The notes: generated from the sequence alone by a model not told the origin. A DNA stretch of 64,000 bases from AP-15 sp963703665 (GCA_963703665.1 CAVPFB010000011.1:27368-91367), one strand, 5' to 3'. Numbered from the stretch's first letter, positions 38,110 through 49,416 are shown. Program-made: numbers and translations.

Positions 38110-38720
38110 GCCAAAGGACGGCTACCAGCAGCGGTGTCTTGTCGCCCACGCTCTCCACCGGCGGCCAAGCGGGCCTCAAACAATCGCCGCACGGCGTCCT
38201 CACGCCCAGCGGGCATCAAGTGCGCGTACCGTTCGACCAGTAAGGTGGGTGACAACCGCCGTCGAAGCTTAACCGAAGCAGATCCCGATGCAAGACATAA
38301 TGCCAGCTCGCCCAGGTGTGGCGGCAGGTGGGTGGAGTGAACGCCGGGTCGAGGCCGGCCCGCCGGATGGGGCCGCGCCAACCCGTCTTGATCCGGCCAC
38401 CATGCTCGCAACCGTGGTCGGCGTAGGGATGCCCGCCCGGCCGGCAAAAGGCGGCGCCATCGCGGTGCACCAGATTGGCGAGTGCCATGACGACCCGCGG
38501 AGGCAGCTCGACGTTGCTCCGGCGCCGACTTTTCGTCCGGTCGGGCGAGAGGCAGACGGGGCAATGATCAGAGCACGGATGCTCATGCCGCCTGCGGCAA
38601 GAGGCAGCCGATGCTTGTCGCAGACCGCCTTGATGGAATTGATCCGGGCGGCGATCTCGGGCCGCGCGGCCCGGTAGTTCCAGGTTTTGTGTGGCCATTG
38701 TCGGCAAAGACGGCGAATCC
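38110..38720 (-). pseudogene. Tyrosine recombinase (integrase) remnant
   Basis: The C-terminal catalytic domain of a phage-type integrase can be followed across frames: NVELPPRVVMALANLVHRDG, then CRHTWASWHY with the active-site Arg and His/Trp box, and in another frame SPTLLVERYAHLMP with the tyrosine nucleophile, followed by EDAVRRLFEARL. The N-terminal part is missing. At its upstream end a stretch (WNYRAARPEIAARINSIKAV) instead looks like the end of an aldo-keto reductase. It lies next to the tRNA-like sequence, as an old integration event would leave. Confidence 0.55.
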
Positions 38721-38857
38721 GACCGGCTGCGCCAGCAGGAGAACCATTTCGCCCTCCACGTGTAACGAATGTCAGTTTTCGGGTCGATCCTCGCCCTTTA
38801 ACGACGCTTCCGATTCCGGAGCCGCGCTCTGATCCGGGCTCTGATCATCGGTCTGGC

Positions 38858-39976
38858 TTAGAACGAACTCGGTTGCCCCGCTGTCCGGCTGTCGCGCAGC
38901 CCCGCGCGCGCCAGGAGGGGCAACACCTCGGCGCAAAAATACGGCAGTTCGTCGAGATAGTTGACGAACGAGATTCCAATTCCCTTGAGCCCCGCCGCGG
39001 CCAACCGCACCATGCCCCGCGCAACTTCTTCGGGGTCGCCGACCAAGGGCAGCCCGCCCATGCCGTTGGCCTGATGAGCGCGGATTCGCTGGAACTCCTC
39101 GGGCGAGTGTGTCTGCGGCGAGACGTTTTTCATTGCCAGAATGTTGTCGACTGCCGCCCAATCGGCATTGTCGACAACGGCATGCCGGTAATAATCCTGC
39201 GCCTCGCGCGCCGTCGGGCGACAGGTGACAACTCCTACCGTATAGACATCGATCTCCCGCCCGGCCTGTCGCGCCAACGCCTGCACACGGCTGATATGGC
39301 CCGCCGTCTCATCGAACGAGATGCCGCGCGACACGTTAGAAAATAGCGCGTCGCAGTTGCAAATCGCGAAGGCCTGGCCGGTCGCCGAGGCGCCGGCATT
39401 CATGATCAACGGACGCGTCCCGCCATAGGGCTTGGGTTTGGCCCGCACCCCCTTCAATTTGAGGAAACACCCGTCGAAATCGAAATCCTCGCGCGGCGAC
39501 CAGGCGAGCTTGACGATGTCGAGCCATTCCTGCGCGTATTCGTAGCGCGCCTCGTGATCGCGCAAGGTCGCGCCGAACATCTCGAACTCGCCCTCGTTCC
39601 AGCCGCAGACGAGATTGAGGCCAAAGCGGCCTTTGCCGATGTGGTCGGCGGTGACGAACTCCTTGGCGGCGATCAATGGCGGGATCAGCGGCGCGTGCAC
39701 GGTGCCAAACACGGTGAGCCGCTCGGTCTTGGCCAACAGCCCGCAGGCCCAGGTTACCGTTTCCCAGGTCTCGCCTTGGTAGTCGGTGTCGCCGCCATAT
39801 CCCTTCCAGCGTCCGATCGGCAGCATGAACTCGATGCCGGCCTGGTCGGCCATCTGCGCCAGCTTGACGCAGTCGGCCCAGCTTCCGGACCAGCGCTCCG
39901 GCACCATTGTGACCGCGCGGCCGGAGGAGCAGTTGGCGCCGAACAGGCCCAGCTTGAGCTGGTTGGTGCTGCCCAT
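38858..39976 (-). CDS. Luciferase-like flavin-dependent monooxygenase
   Basis: A 372-residue LLM-class enzyme using reduced FMN. Typical segments are KLGLFGANCSSG at the start, GFGL-type beta strands (GKGRFGLNLVCGWNEGEFEMFG), and the C-terminal GDPEEVARGMVRLAAAGLKG. The pattern NLVCGWNEGEF is close to SfnG/RutA-like members that act on sulfones, pyrimidines or similar small molecules; the substrate is not decided. The ATG at 39976 (MGSTNQLKLGLF) was chosen because the longer frame upstream is arginine-rich and non-coding in character. Confidence 0.85.
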   Translation of the reverse strand: MGSTNQLKLGLFGANCSSGRAVTMVPERWSGSWADCVKLAQMADQAGIEFMLPIGRWKGYGGDTDYQGETWETVTWACGLLAKTERLTVFGTVHAPLIPPLIAAKEFVTADHIGKGRFGLNLVCGWNEGEFEMFGATLRDHEARYEYAQEWLDIVKLAWSPREDFDFDGCFLKLKGVRAKPKPYGGTRPLIMNAGASATGQAFAICNCDALFSNVSRGISFDETAGHISRVQALARQAGREIDVYTVGVVTCRPTAREAQDYYRHAVVDNADWAAVDNILAMKNVSPQTHSPEEFQRIRAHQANGMGGLPLVGDPEEVARGMVRLAAAGLKGIGISFVNYLDELPYFCAEVLPLLARAGLRDSRTAGQPSSF

Positions 39977-40260
39977 CGCGGCGCGCTGACCGTTGTCAAT
40001 CTCGGGGGCCAAGATCTCGCATCCGTCGGCTGTCCGTGCCGCGATCATAATACGCCAGACCCTCCGAGCAATGCCTCGAACCGGCATCCGCCGGACCCCT
40101 TGCCGCATCTCCGTCCGGGCCCTTGAGCTCAACCGACGCAAAGGACGCCGCCCGGAAATCATCGCTTGGCGCGATGATGGGGCATGTCGGATGAAGCAAG
40201 ACAGGGGCCGAGGGTGACAAAGGCGGGGTTAAGTCCCGAAAGAGAGCCCCGGCGCGCGGC

Positions 40261-43200
40261 TCATGCACCGCAGTGCATGGCCAGGTGGACCGTGGTTTGC
40301 AGCGCTTCCGCCGGCCCGCTCGACGCATGGGCGTGCGGCTTGCCGTCGATCTCGCGGCCGGCGAGGTAGAGTGCCGGGAGTGTCGTCTCCGGATCCTGCG
40401 GCAAACCACCCCGCCCGGCCTCGACCAGGCTCGATTGCGGGCTGTCGGCGCGGGCCGCGCAGCTGCTCCGCGTCAACGCCACGGCATTGCGCAATTGGCT
40501 CGACAGCACGACCAGGGTGCCGTTGAGATCGACGAGCGGTCCGTTGATTGTGACCATCCCGGAGATGCCGAGCTGCGAGGTGGCCGAGACGATGCTGTCG
40601 GCGGAGGCGATAAAGGTGCCGGCGGTGATCGTGATGTTGCCGCCGTGGCCTTCGACCGCCTGGGCGATGATGCTGCTGTGGTCGAGGATGACGAACTGTG
40701 GATCGATCGTGATGTTGCCGCCGTTGCCGGTCTCGCCTTTGACCGAGGTGGTGATCTGGCTGTTGACGAGGTAGAGGAAATCGCCGATCGACAACGCGAT
40801 GTTGCCGCCGTTCGCGGTCGAAGTCTGGGCGGCGGTCGAGATCCCGGCGCCGTTGTTCATCAGCAGGCGGACCGCCGAGACGGTGATCGACCCGGCGTCG
40901 CCGCTGCCGGTCGACTGCGCCGTTACTTGCGGTCCCGGGCCCGACAGGGTGACATTGCCGGCGACCGTCACGGCAACGTCGCCGCCCTTGCCGGGGCCGG
41001 CGGTCGAGCTGGCGATCTGCGCCCCGCCTTGGACCGTCAGGCTGCCCGCCGCGACCGTCACGTCGCCGCCGGGCCCCGATTGCGGGCCGGTTGCCGAGGC
41101 GGCGATCTCGGGGCCGGGAACTTCGCCGCCGTCGAGCACCAGTGCCCCCGGCGCGGTTACGTCGACCGAGCCGCCGGCGCCGCCGCCACCCGTGGTGCTG
41201 GCGATCTCGCCGCCCGTCGCGATCGTGATCTGCGGCGCCGTCACCCTGACCGACCCGGCATTGCCGCTCGCCGCCGGCGCCGGCAAAGCGACGAACCCGC
41301 TGTTATTGCCCGCCCCGGCGGTGCTCGAGCTGACCAGCCCGCCCTCGGCGATCGTGATGTTTTGGGCGGACAGCTCGATCGCGCCGGCCTGTCCGGTGCT
41401 CCCGGGCCGCGCGTCCGTTAGAATGCCGGTCGGCAGCGCCGCTCCGGATCCATTGACCAGAACGTCGCCGGCCGACGCGACGATGACGTCGCCGCCATTG
41501 CCGGAGGTGAACGTAAGGCTCTGGATTTCCCCGCCGCCGGAAATCGAGAGGCTCCCGGCGGCGACGCTGATCCGACCGGCGTTTCCGGTGCCGGAATTGG
41601 CGCTCGAAGCAATGCCGGTGACGATGCCGGGCGTGGCGGACCCATCGATGGCCAGCTGGGCGGCAGCGTTCAGCGAAATTTCCCCTGCATTGCCGCCGCC
41701 GTAAGTAGAAGTGGAAATAACCCCGCCGCCGAGCATCATTATATTGTCGGCCGCGACCGCTATCCGACCGGCATTACCCCCTTGGGGGTCGGCGGTTCGT
41801 GCGAAGATCCCGGTCGTCGCCGAGTTGCCGATCCCGGTCATGACGAGCTCGCCGGCGACGTTGACCATAACATCGCCGCCCATGCCCAGGCCATCGGTGG
41901 AAGCGGAGATCGCACCTCCGTCGACAATCGACAGAGCCCCGGAATTCACCGCCACACTTCCGGCATTTCCGGTGCTTCCCTGGCTGGCTTGCGACGAAAT
42001 GCCGGTCAGAAAATTTGGGTTTGCCGAGGTCGCATCGATCGTCAGTTGACCGGCCACGTTTACGGAAACGCGTCCCCCGCTCCCGGCCGCAAAAGTGCCG
42101 CTCGAAATATCACCATTGTTTACGATCGACAGCGCCCCCGCGACGACGCTGACATCGCCCGCATTTCCGGTGCTTCCCTGGTTGGCTTCAGATGAAATGC
42201 CGGTCAGAGAATTCGGGTTCGCCGAGGTCGCATCGATCGTCAATTGGCCTTGGATATTGACGGAAACGCTGCCGGCTTTCCCGGCTCCGAACGTGCTGCT
42301 GTCTATGTCAGCGTTGGTTCGAATGCCCAGCGCTCCGGCGGTGATGACCACATCTCCGGCGTTTCCGCTGCCTCCCACATTGTCCGACGAGATCTCGCCG
42401 CCGGCTCGGAGTTCGATGCTCGGAGCGCTCACCGTGACCGATCCGGCCATCCCGGCGTCGTAGGTGTCGGAGCTTATCGAGGTGTCGTTCGCATCGACGG
42501 ACCCAGCTCCATCGACAACGAGAGTGTCAGTCGCTGTAACCGATACGGTGCCGGCGTTTCCTCGATCGGCCGCATTCGCCGAATCAGAATCGGAAGAAAT
42601 GTACGATCCGCCGCGCAGCGTGATGTTCTGGCCGGATACTCTCACAACTCCCGCCCTGCCGCTGCCGTAGGTGTCGGTGTCGATCTCGCTCTGGTTGGCG
42701 GAGCCGGTCGAGTCGAGGAGCAGGATGTGCTGCGCGGTGACCGTGACATCCCCGGCGTTTCCGCTGCCCCCCTCGTTATCCGACGAAATGTCGCCGCCGC
42801 CCCGGATTTCGATGTTCGGGGCACTCACCGTGACCGATCCGGCCATCCCGGCATCGTAGGTGTCCGAGCTTATCGAGGTGTCGTTCGAATCGACGGACCC
42901 GGTTCCGTCGATCAGGATTGCGTCTGTCGCCGTAACCGTGACCGTGCCGGCGTTGCCTCGATCGGCCGCATTCGCCGAATCAGAATCGGAAGAAATGTAC
43001 GATCCGCCGCGCAGCGTGATGTTCTGGCCGGATACCGTAACCACTCCCGCCTTGCCGCTGCCGTAGGTGTCGGTGTCGATCTCGCTTTGATTGTCGGAGC
43101 CGGTCGAGTCGAGGAGCAGGTCGCGCTGCGCCGTGACCGTGACACCCCCGGCGTTTCCGCTGCCTCCCTCGTTTTCCGACGAAATGTCGCCGCCGCCCCG

Positions 43201-45586
43201 GATTTCGATGTTCGGGGCGCTCACCGTGACCGATCCGGCCATCCCGGCATCGTAGGTGTCCGAGCTTATCGAGGTGTCGTTCGAATCGACGGACCCGGTT
43301 CCGTCGATCAGGATTGCGTCTGTCGCGGTAACCGTGACCGTGCCGGCGTTGCCTCGATCGGCGGCATTCGACGAGTCCGCATCGGAGGAGATGTACGATC
43401 CGCCGCGCAGCGTGATGTTCTGGCCGGATACCGTCACCACTCCCGCCTTGCCGCTGCCGTAGGAATCGGTGTCGATCTCGCTCTGGTTGGCGGAGCCGGT
43501 CGAGTTCGAGAACCAGGTTGCGCGTTGCCGTGATCGTCACATTTCCGGCTGCCCGGGGGCCGCTGGTGTCGCTCGAGATGGCGCCGCCGTTGGTAAGAGA
43601 CAAATCTTCGGCGGTGACGGATACGCTGCCTCCTGCGCCCGCTCCCGCCGTAAAGGCTGTTATGGTGCCGAGGTCGGCGATCGACAGCGAGCCGGCGACG
43701 ACGACGATGTCCCCCGCATTGCCGCGAGTGCCCGGGTCTGTGGCGGTCAGGATGCCGGTCAAAGACGACGATCCCGCTCCATCGATCGTCAGCAGACCGG
43801 CGACATTGACGGCTATATTGCCGCCGTTGCCGGTGCTCGCCGGTGCGGTCCCGAAGGCACCGATGGCGCCGTTGAGGATCTCGCCGTCGATCATGCTCAA
43901 TTGGCCGGCATCAACGGCGACGCGTCCGGCATCCCCGGTGCTGCCGGGCTGCACGCTTGCGGCAATGCCGGTCAAGAACGCCCCGGTGCTTCCGGATCCG
44001 TCGACCTTCAGCGGGCCGGCGACATCGAGGGAGAGGTTGCCGCCGTCGCCGGCGCCAAAGGTCGGACTGCCGAGTTGGCCGGTGTTCGTGATCGACAAGG
44101 CCCCGGCGCTGATCGTCAGGTCGCCGGCCTTGCCGGTGCTGCCCGGGTCCGATTGAGATTCGATCCCGAGAATGTCCCCGAGCTCTATCCCGGTCGCCGA
44201 GGTCTGGTCGATCGTCAGCTGGCCGGCGACATCGACGGCGATGTTGCCGGAATTTGCCGACCCGTCGGTGCTGCTGGCGATGCCGCCTTTGTCGAGGATC
44301 GACAACGATCCGGCGCTGATCGCGATATTGCCGGATTGGCCCCTGGCGCTCGCGTGACTTAGCGAGGCGATGCCGGTTGCCGGAACCCCGACGGCCAGAG
44401 GCGGTCCGCCCGACCCGTCGATCTGCAGCAGTCCCACGACATCGACGGAAATACCGCCGCCTCCGCCATTCCCCGCAGCATCACTGCCGAGGAGAGCCCC
44501 GTTGGTCAGAGTCAGCCGACCGGTCGACACCGAGAGCAGCCCCGCCTTGCCCGGCCCGGCGCTCCCGGTCTGCACCGTTCCGGAGTCGGCCGAGATGACC
44601 CCGGTCGGCGCGGTCGAGACAATCATCCCGGCGCCGCTGCCGCTGCCGTAAGCTATGGCATGGACATCTGCGCCGTCGCTCAGGGCGACCTGGCGGTCGC
44701 CGCGCAGGATGAGCTGCCCGCCCGCACCCGAGCCATAAGTATCCGCGTTAATTGTGCTGGCATCGATGGTCAGCGTGCCGGACCGGATGAACACGCTGCC
44801 GCCGGCGCCGAGCCCGCCGGGGTTGCTGACGTCGAGGGTCGAGCCGCCCTTGATAGCGACCGGTCCAAAGCTGGTCACGGTCAGGGCAGCGGTGTTGCGG
44901 GGGTCGACCGGCACCTCGCCGATGCCGGCGACGCTGGCCACATGGATCGTGCCGGCGGGCGCCTTCAGCGTGCCGCCCGCGATCGATACCGGGCCGCCGA
45001 CCAGCCCGATTGTTCCCGGCAGCGGCCCGAGCGTGCTGCCGTTGACCGTGATCGCCGCCGGCTTTGCCGTCATAAAACCAAAGGCCGCCGGCGGGGCGGC
45101 GCTCAGTGTGCTGCCGTTGGGGTTGGTCGCCTGGAACCGCGCGCCGTCCGACATTTTCAGGTAGTCGGCGGTCGAGGCGTGAAAGCTGCCCGAGACGTTG
45201 ACCGTCGCGTTCGGTCCAAAGACGATGCCGCTCGGGTTGATCAGATAGAGATTGGCCCCGGTGATGGTGGATTTGATGTTGCCGTCGATCGCGGACGGAT
45301 TGCCGCCGGTGACCCGGCCGATGACGTTGCTGATCGCCGCCGGGCCGCTGAAGGTGGCGCTCTCCTTTGTCGCCAGGCCGAATATTCCGAAGCTTTGGAA
45401 CAGGCTGCTGCCGACCTGCTTGCCGAGGTTGGCGGTGATCGCGTAGTTGGGACCGGCGAGCGTCCGCGCCGTCCCGAAACTGCTGTCGATCGTGATGTGC
45501 TGGGCCGCGGCACCGCGCGCCACCACAGCGGCAACCAAGCAGGCTGCAGCAAGTGAAAAGCAAATTTTTCCCGACAGCAATGCCAC
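40261..45586 (-). pseudogene. Filamentous-haemagglutinin-like secreted exoprotein (one frameshift)
   Basis: A very large surface or secreted protein of about 1775 residues. It has a signal peptide (residues 8-29), the haemagglutination/TPS secretion domain with NPSGIVFG at 117-124 and GSFHASTADYLKM, then a long array of Gly/Ala/Ser/Asn-rich beta-helix repeats, and a C-terminal tail (SSCAARADSPQSSLVEAGRG) seen in related exoproteins. The frame changes by one extra base at about 43507 (ctggttctcgaactcgacc). Members are exported by a two-partner TpsB transporter; none is in the window. The role may be adhesion or contact with surfaces, which is inference. Confidence 0.85.
42323..43510. repeat. 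Three tandem 396-bp repeats within the exoprotein gene
   Basis: The identical string tgatgttctggccggata starts at 42621, 43017 and 43413, an exact period of 396 bases (132 codons). Copies at the promoter-proximal end are nearly identical; the one at 42323-42719 is diverged at its far end. A second, shorter repeat of about 68 residues (LTIDATSANPN to VNVAG) follows at about 41880-42270. Confidence 0.92.
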
Positions 45587-46294
45587 GGGTCAAGGTTCCT
45601 GCTGCTCCGACAAATCAAGTATGTGGCACGTCATTGAGCGTGTCCAGAACTTGCGGCAAAGACGGTAGTCGTAAACCTTTGCAGCAGGCCTTGGGGCGGC
45701 CGCACCTCATTTTCTTCCTGATACCTTTGACGCTATGCCGGTGCGCTGGCGCTCGAACTGCCGTACATCGCGGACGCCGCAAACCCCGAGGTTATAAGGG
45801 TCGTCAAGGGTGGGAGGGGGTGGATGTCGAAACCTCCGGAACAGGTGCGGCAGCCCCTACAGCGATTCAGCTCGGAAACGGCCGAAAGCTGCGACGTTCT
45901 GGGCGGCCGCGGCGGCTGACCGCTGCGGGTCAACTCGCGTCATACGGCGCGCGGCGGGCGAATGACCGGAGCGGGTCGGGGCCGGGCGGCAGGGATACGG
46001 AAGAGCGAGCGTCACAAGAGATGCCGAGGAGCGGTGCGCTGTCGGACGGCAAGTCTTTGCTTGGGGCTCATTCGTGCACCGACGCGCGCCTACCGATCAG
46101 GCCGGACCCCGCTGGCCTCGGCAACCTTGCTGGCACGCCCATGCCCCTCTGTCGAGCAGATGAACTTTTCCCAAGTGTGAACTACCTCACACTCCGCGAC
46201 CGCCTCCTGAACGATGCTGGCCAGCTTGGGCGGATGGGCTGTCCATCTGGGAAATGTCGGTTTACCAAGAGGCGACCCTGGTCGCGGAGGGAAC
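45587..46294. other. Region with no supported gene
   Basis: About 700 bases upstream of the exoprotein gene and the phosphodiesterase gene. No reading frame has convincing coding character. A minus-strand stretch at about 46093-46230 (PKLASIVQEAVAECEVVHTW) looks protein-like but has no recognisable family and may be a remnant. Promoters for the divergent neighbours should be here. Confidence 0.4.
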
Positions 46295-47140
46295 ATGATC
46301 CTTGCCCAACTCTCGGACCCCCATATCGTCGCAGCGGGTAAGCTGTTCCGTTGCCCGATGCAGGGCACCGCGCCGGATGGCGAGCGGGGCTCGCTCGAGT
46401 TCGATACTGCGCCATATCTGGCGCGCGCAGTCGCAAGTCTAAACGCGCTGGTGCCAAGGCCCGATGTCACCGTCGTGACCGGCGATCTCGTCGATCACGG
46501 CGAGCCCAGCGAATACGAACAGCTGCGCCATCTGCTGGCACCCTTGTCGATGCCGGTCTTCGTGATTCCCGGCAATCATGATGCCCGAGAGCCGCTGCGC
46601 GAGGCTTTTCGGGACGCCCGCTACCTGCCGGCCGAGGGCTACCTGCAATTCACGATCGAAGATTACCCAGTACGGCTTGTCGCGCTCGACACGCTCGTCC
46701 CCGGCGAGAACGGCGGGATGCTGTGCGCCGAGCGACTGGGTTGGCTCGACACGGCACTTGCGGCGCAGCCCGACCGGCCGGCCGTGATCCTGATGCATCA
46801 CCCGCCGTTCGTGACGGGCATTACCTACATGGACAATTGCGGCCTCGACAATGCCACGGGACTTGCTGAAATCGTCGCGCGCAATCCTCAAGTCGAACGC
46901 ATCCTGTGCGGCCACCTGCACCGTGCAATCGACCGACGCTTTGCCGGCACCGTCGCCGGCACCGCGCCGAGCACGGCGCACCAGATCCGGCTCAACCTCG
47001 TCGCCGATGCGCGGATCAGCTTCGTTTTCGAGCCGCCAGGCTACCAGCTCCATCTGTGGCAGCAGGATAGCGGCCTGGTTACCCATACCGCCGTGCTCGA
47101 CGAGTGGCCCGGCCCCGCCCCGTCGAGCCCGGGTCTGTAA
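46295..47140 (+). CDS. Class III cyclic nucleotide phosphodiesterase (CpdA-like)
   Basis: Calcineurin-like metallophosphoesterase of 281 residues with the full metal site: D8-x-H10 in QLSDPHI, VVTGDLVDHG, IPGNHDAREP, LMHHPPF and CGHLHRAI. This set is typical of CpdA-type enzymes that hydrolyse cyclic AMP, though other phosphodiester substrates are possible. The ATG at 46295 has a GGAGG ribosome binding site four bases upstream; an earlier in-frame start has none. Confidence 0.85.
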   Translation: MILAQLSDPHIVAAGKLFRCPMQGTAPDGERGSLEFDTAPYLARAVASLNALVPRPDVTVVTGDLVDHGEPSEYEQLRHLLAPLSMPVFVIPGNHDAREPLREAFRDARYLPAEGYLQFTIEDYPVRLVALDTLVPGENGGMLCAERLGWLDTALAAQPDRPAVILMHHPPFVTGITYMDNCGLDNATGLAEIVARNPQVERILCGHLHRAIDRRFAGTVAGTAPSTAHQIRLNLVADARISFVFEPPGYQLHLWQQDSGLVTHTAVLDEWPGPAPSSPGL

Positions 47141-47334
47141 CGTTGGAAAGGTCGTTATCCCAGCAGCTGGCTGCACGGTATCGAGATACCCGCTATGGCG
47201 GCGGGAGACGCACGGTCCAGCGCGAGGCGCCTCCCGGGGTCGTATGCCCGCCGCGGGCCATGCCGGGTTGACTCTGTCAGAACGGTCTTTCACGGTTGGC
47301 GGCGTATTTTCCAGCTTCGGACCACACACGCGCC

Positions 47335-48520
47335 ATGAGCCCCTCGAACGCCGCGCCGCAACAATTGATCTCCGCATTGCACGCATCGGGCCGCAAGGCG
47401 GCGCTCGCGATCACCGGAGGCGGCAGCGGGGCGGTCGGCGAGCTGCTTCGAGTTCCCGGCGGCTCTCGGCTGCTGATCGAGGCGCAGGTTCCCTACGACG
47501 CGCTGGCCCTGGCGGCGTTTCTCGGCTTTGCACCGGCACAGGCGTGCAGCTCCGACACCGCTATCGCGATGGCACAAAGCGCACGGGCGCGCGCCGCCAG
47601 GCTGGTGCCGGGTACTGGCGTTGGGGCGGGCACCGATCTGGTTGGCCTTGGTGCTACGGCGGCACTGGTCAGCGATCGCCCGCGCAAGGGCGAACATCGC
47701 TTTCACATCGCATCCGCCAACGCCGCCCAAATCGCGCACTGCACTTGCGTTCTGGCCAAGGGCCGACGCGATCGCGCCGCTGAAGAAGACCTCGTTTCGC
47801 GTGCGATCGTCCTGTGGCTGGCCCGCGCATGCGGGGTTGCCGCACCGTCGCCGCGCAGCCTCATCGATGCGGACGAGCATTATGCGGAAACGGTCGGCGC
47901 CGCTCGCGGATCCGATCGATCGGCTCCTGGCGGGCGAGCTCGATCGCGTCACCGTCCAGCCCGATGGCCAAATGATGCTGTCGGCGCCGCAGCCCTCGGT
48001 ACTGTTCCCGGGTTCCTTCAACCCGATGCACGAGGGGCATGTGTTGCTGGCGCGGGTCGCCGAAGAGCTCACGCAGCAGCCCTTGGCGTTCGAAATCTCT
48101 GTCACCAACGTCGACAAGCCGCCGCTGGCGGGCGAGACGGTGCGACGCCGGCTCGCCCAATTCGCCTGGAAATCGCCGGTCGAGCTCACCCGGGCGCCCA
48201 CCTTCGTCGAAAAGGCGCGCTTGTTTCCGGGGACGACGTTTGTGGTCGGCGCGGATACCGTAGAGCGGCTGTTTGGGCCGAAATATTATGGCGATGACGA
48301 GGCTCGAATGCACGACGCGCTCGGGGAAATCGCCAATTCCGGGGCCAGCTTTCTGGTGGCGGTGCGCCTCGACGCGGCGGGGCGCGTACGCGCGCTCGCC
48401 GACATCCCCGTGCCGCGGCGCTATGCCGATCTTTTCACCGAAATCCCCGAGCAGCTTTTTCGCTTCGACACCTCCTCATCCGAGATTCGCGCACGGGAAC
48501 GTGCAGTCGGTAATCCATAG
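47335..48520 (+). pseudogene. CinA-C-like domain fused to an NMNAT-like nucleotidyltransferase (one frameshift)
   Basis: The N-terminal half (about 190 residues) has the pattern of the CinA C-terminal / PncC nicotinamide-nucleotide amidase fold: AALAITGGGSGAVGELL, LIEAQVPYDALALAAFLG and ACSSDTAIAMAQ. The C-terminal half is a class I nucleotidyltransferase with the FPGSFNPMHEGH signature (HxGH) and a later SSSEIRARE segment like the ISSTxIR motif. The frame changes by one extra base at about 47905 in the linker. A double-domain protein could deamidate or use nicotinamide nucleotides and then adenylylate them, but that is inference. The start is the ATG at 47335. Confidence 0.72.
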
Positions 48521-48751
48521 CGAGCCCCACTTCCGCCGGGACGGCGAAACAGTGGGAAATTTAGGGAGGAGCCAAATTAGAAATCCTTGGTTGCTCGCAA
48601 TCGATTGAATATGAAAGAATAGAGGTTTTTAACAGTTCGTTGTTGTTTGCGGTAACTATCGAAACTGCCTTCACCACGGTTTTCAGCGGCGCGTCGAGTT
48701 CGGTCATAGGATCACAGTCCTGCGAAATCCAGGTTCCCCATCATATGTGTT

Positions 48752-49213
48752 TTATGATGAAGCGCCGTTACGCATTTGTGATTTGATCCCCGTCCTTGCG
48801 CGCCAATACGAGCGGCGCTTAATTGCTATTGCAAGTACATCGAGCTTGTCAAAGAACAACAAAAGGTACAGCCGATTGTGGCGGCTGCGAGCTGATCTCA
48901 GCTCCCGGAACTCGATGCAGTGGGCGATCCGTTGATTGATGCTGACGCCCTCGGCTTCGGCCCGCATCGCAGCGCGCCGATACGTCTCCGAGCTCACGCT
49001 CAGCAGGATCTTGCCGCTGTGCCTGCGGTCCGGTGGCTCGCCGCGTTCGGCACAGAAGGCGAGGTGGTCGTCGACGCTGTCGCGGAAGGCTTGCTCGACT
49101 TCGGCGAAGGTCGCGTCCTCGCAGGTGATCACGGCGCGAAGCCCGGCGACGCGACCGAGGGAAACGCCTTCATCGGCTTCGACAGCACCAAGATATCCTT
49201 TGTATTCGAGCAT
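48752..49213 (-). CDS. HicB-like antitoxin with a C-terminal extension, no partner seen
   Basis: A 153-residue protein. The N-terminus has the partial RNase H-like fold of HicB (LEYKGYLGAVEADEGVSLGRV, then a FAEVEQAFRDSVDDHLAFC helix), followed by a ribbon-helix-helix type DNA-binding segment (GKILLSVSSETYRRAAMRAE). About 45 extra residues follow where HicB proteins usually end. No hicA toxin gene is found on either side. The ATG at 49213 follows a GAGGAGGAG ribosome binding site. It may be a stand-alone regulator or a remnant pair. The 48520-48900 stretch is poorer in G and C than its neighbours. Confidence 0.65.
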   Translation of the reverse strand: MLEYKGYLGAVEADEGVSLGRVAGLRAVITCEDATFAEVEQAFRDSVDDHLAFCAERGEPPDRRHSGKILLSVSSETYRRAAMRAEAEGVSINQRIAHCIEFRELRSARSRHNRLYLLLFFDKLDVLAIAIKRRSYWRARTGIKSQMRNGASS

Positions 49214-49416
49214 CGGCGTCGCTCCTCCTCGAACCTCGCCCGGCCGCGTGCGATGGCCGCTATACCAACCCGCTCGCGGATCGAGGTTGGATTTTATCCG
49301 AACCATCCTTATAGTCGGCCTGCTTCCCGAGAATGCGGGCGAAGCGCCCCGGCCCCGCTGCATTGGCGCGGATGGCACTATCGGGACAACAACAACCCAA
49401 AACGGATCGAGATCGG

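Noticed and set aside
42323..43510. Regular repeats that might suggest a CRISPR array
   Set aside because: The period is 396 bases, the repeats are coding and contiguous, and there are no short repeats with unique spacers.
45553..46341. A 262-codon plus-strand frame upstream of the phosphodiesterase
   Set aside because: It overlaps the start of the exoprotein gene, has no ribosome binding site or domain, and its composition is that of random high-GC sequence.
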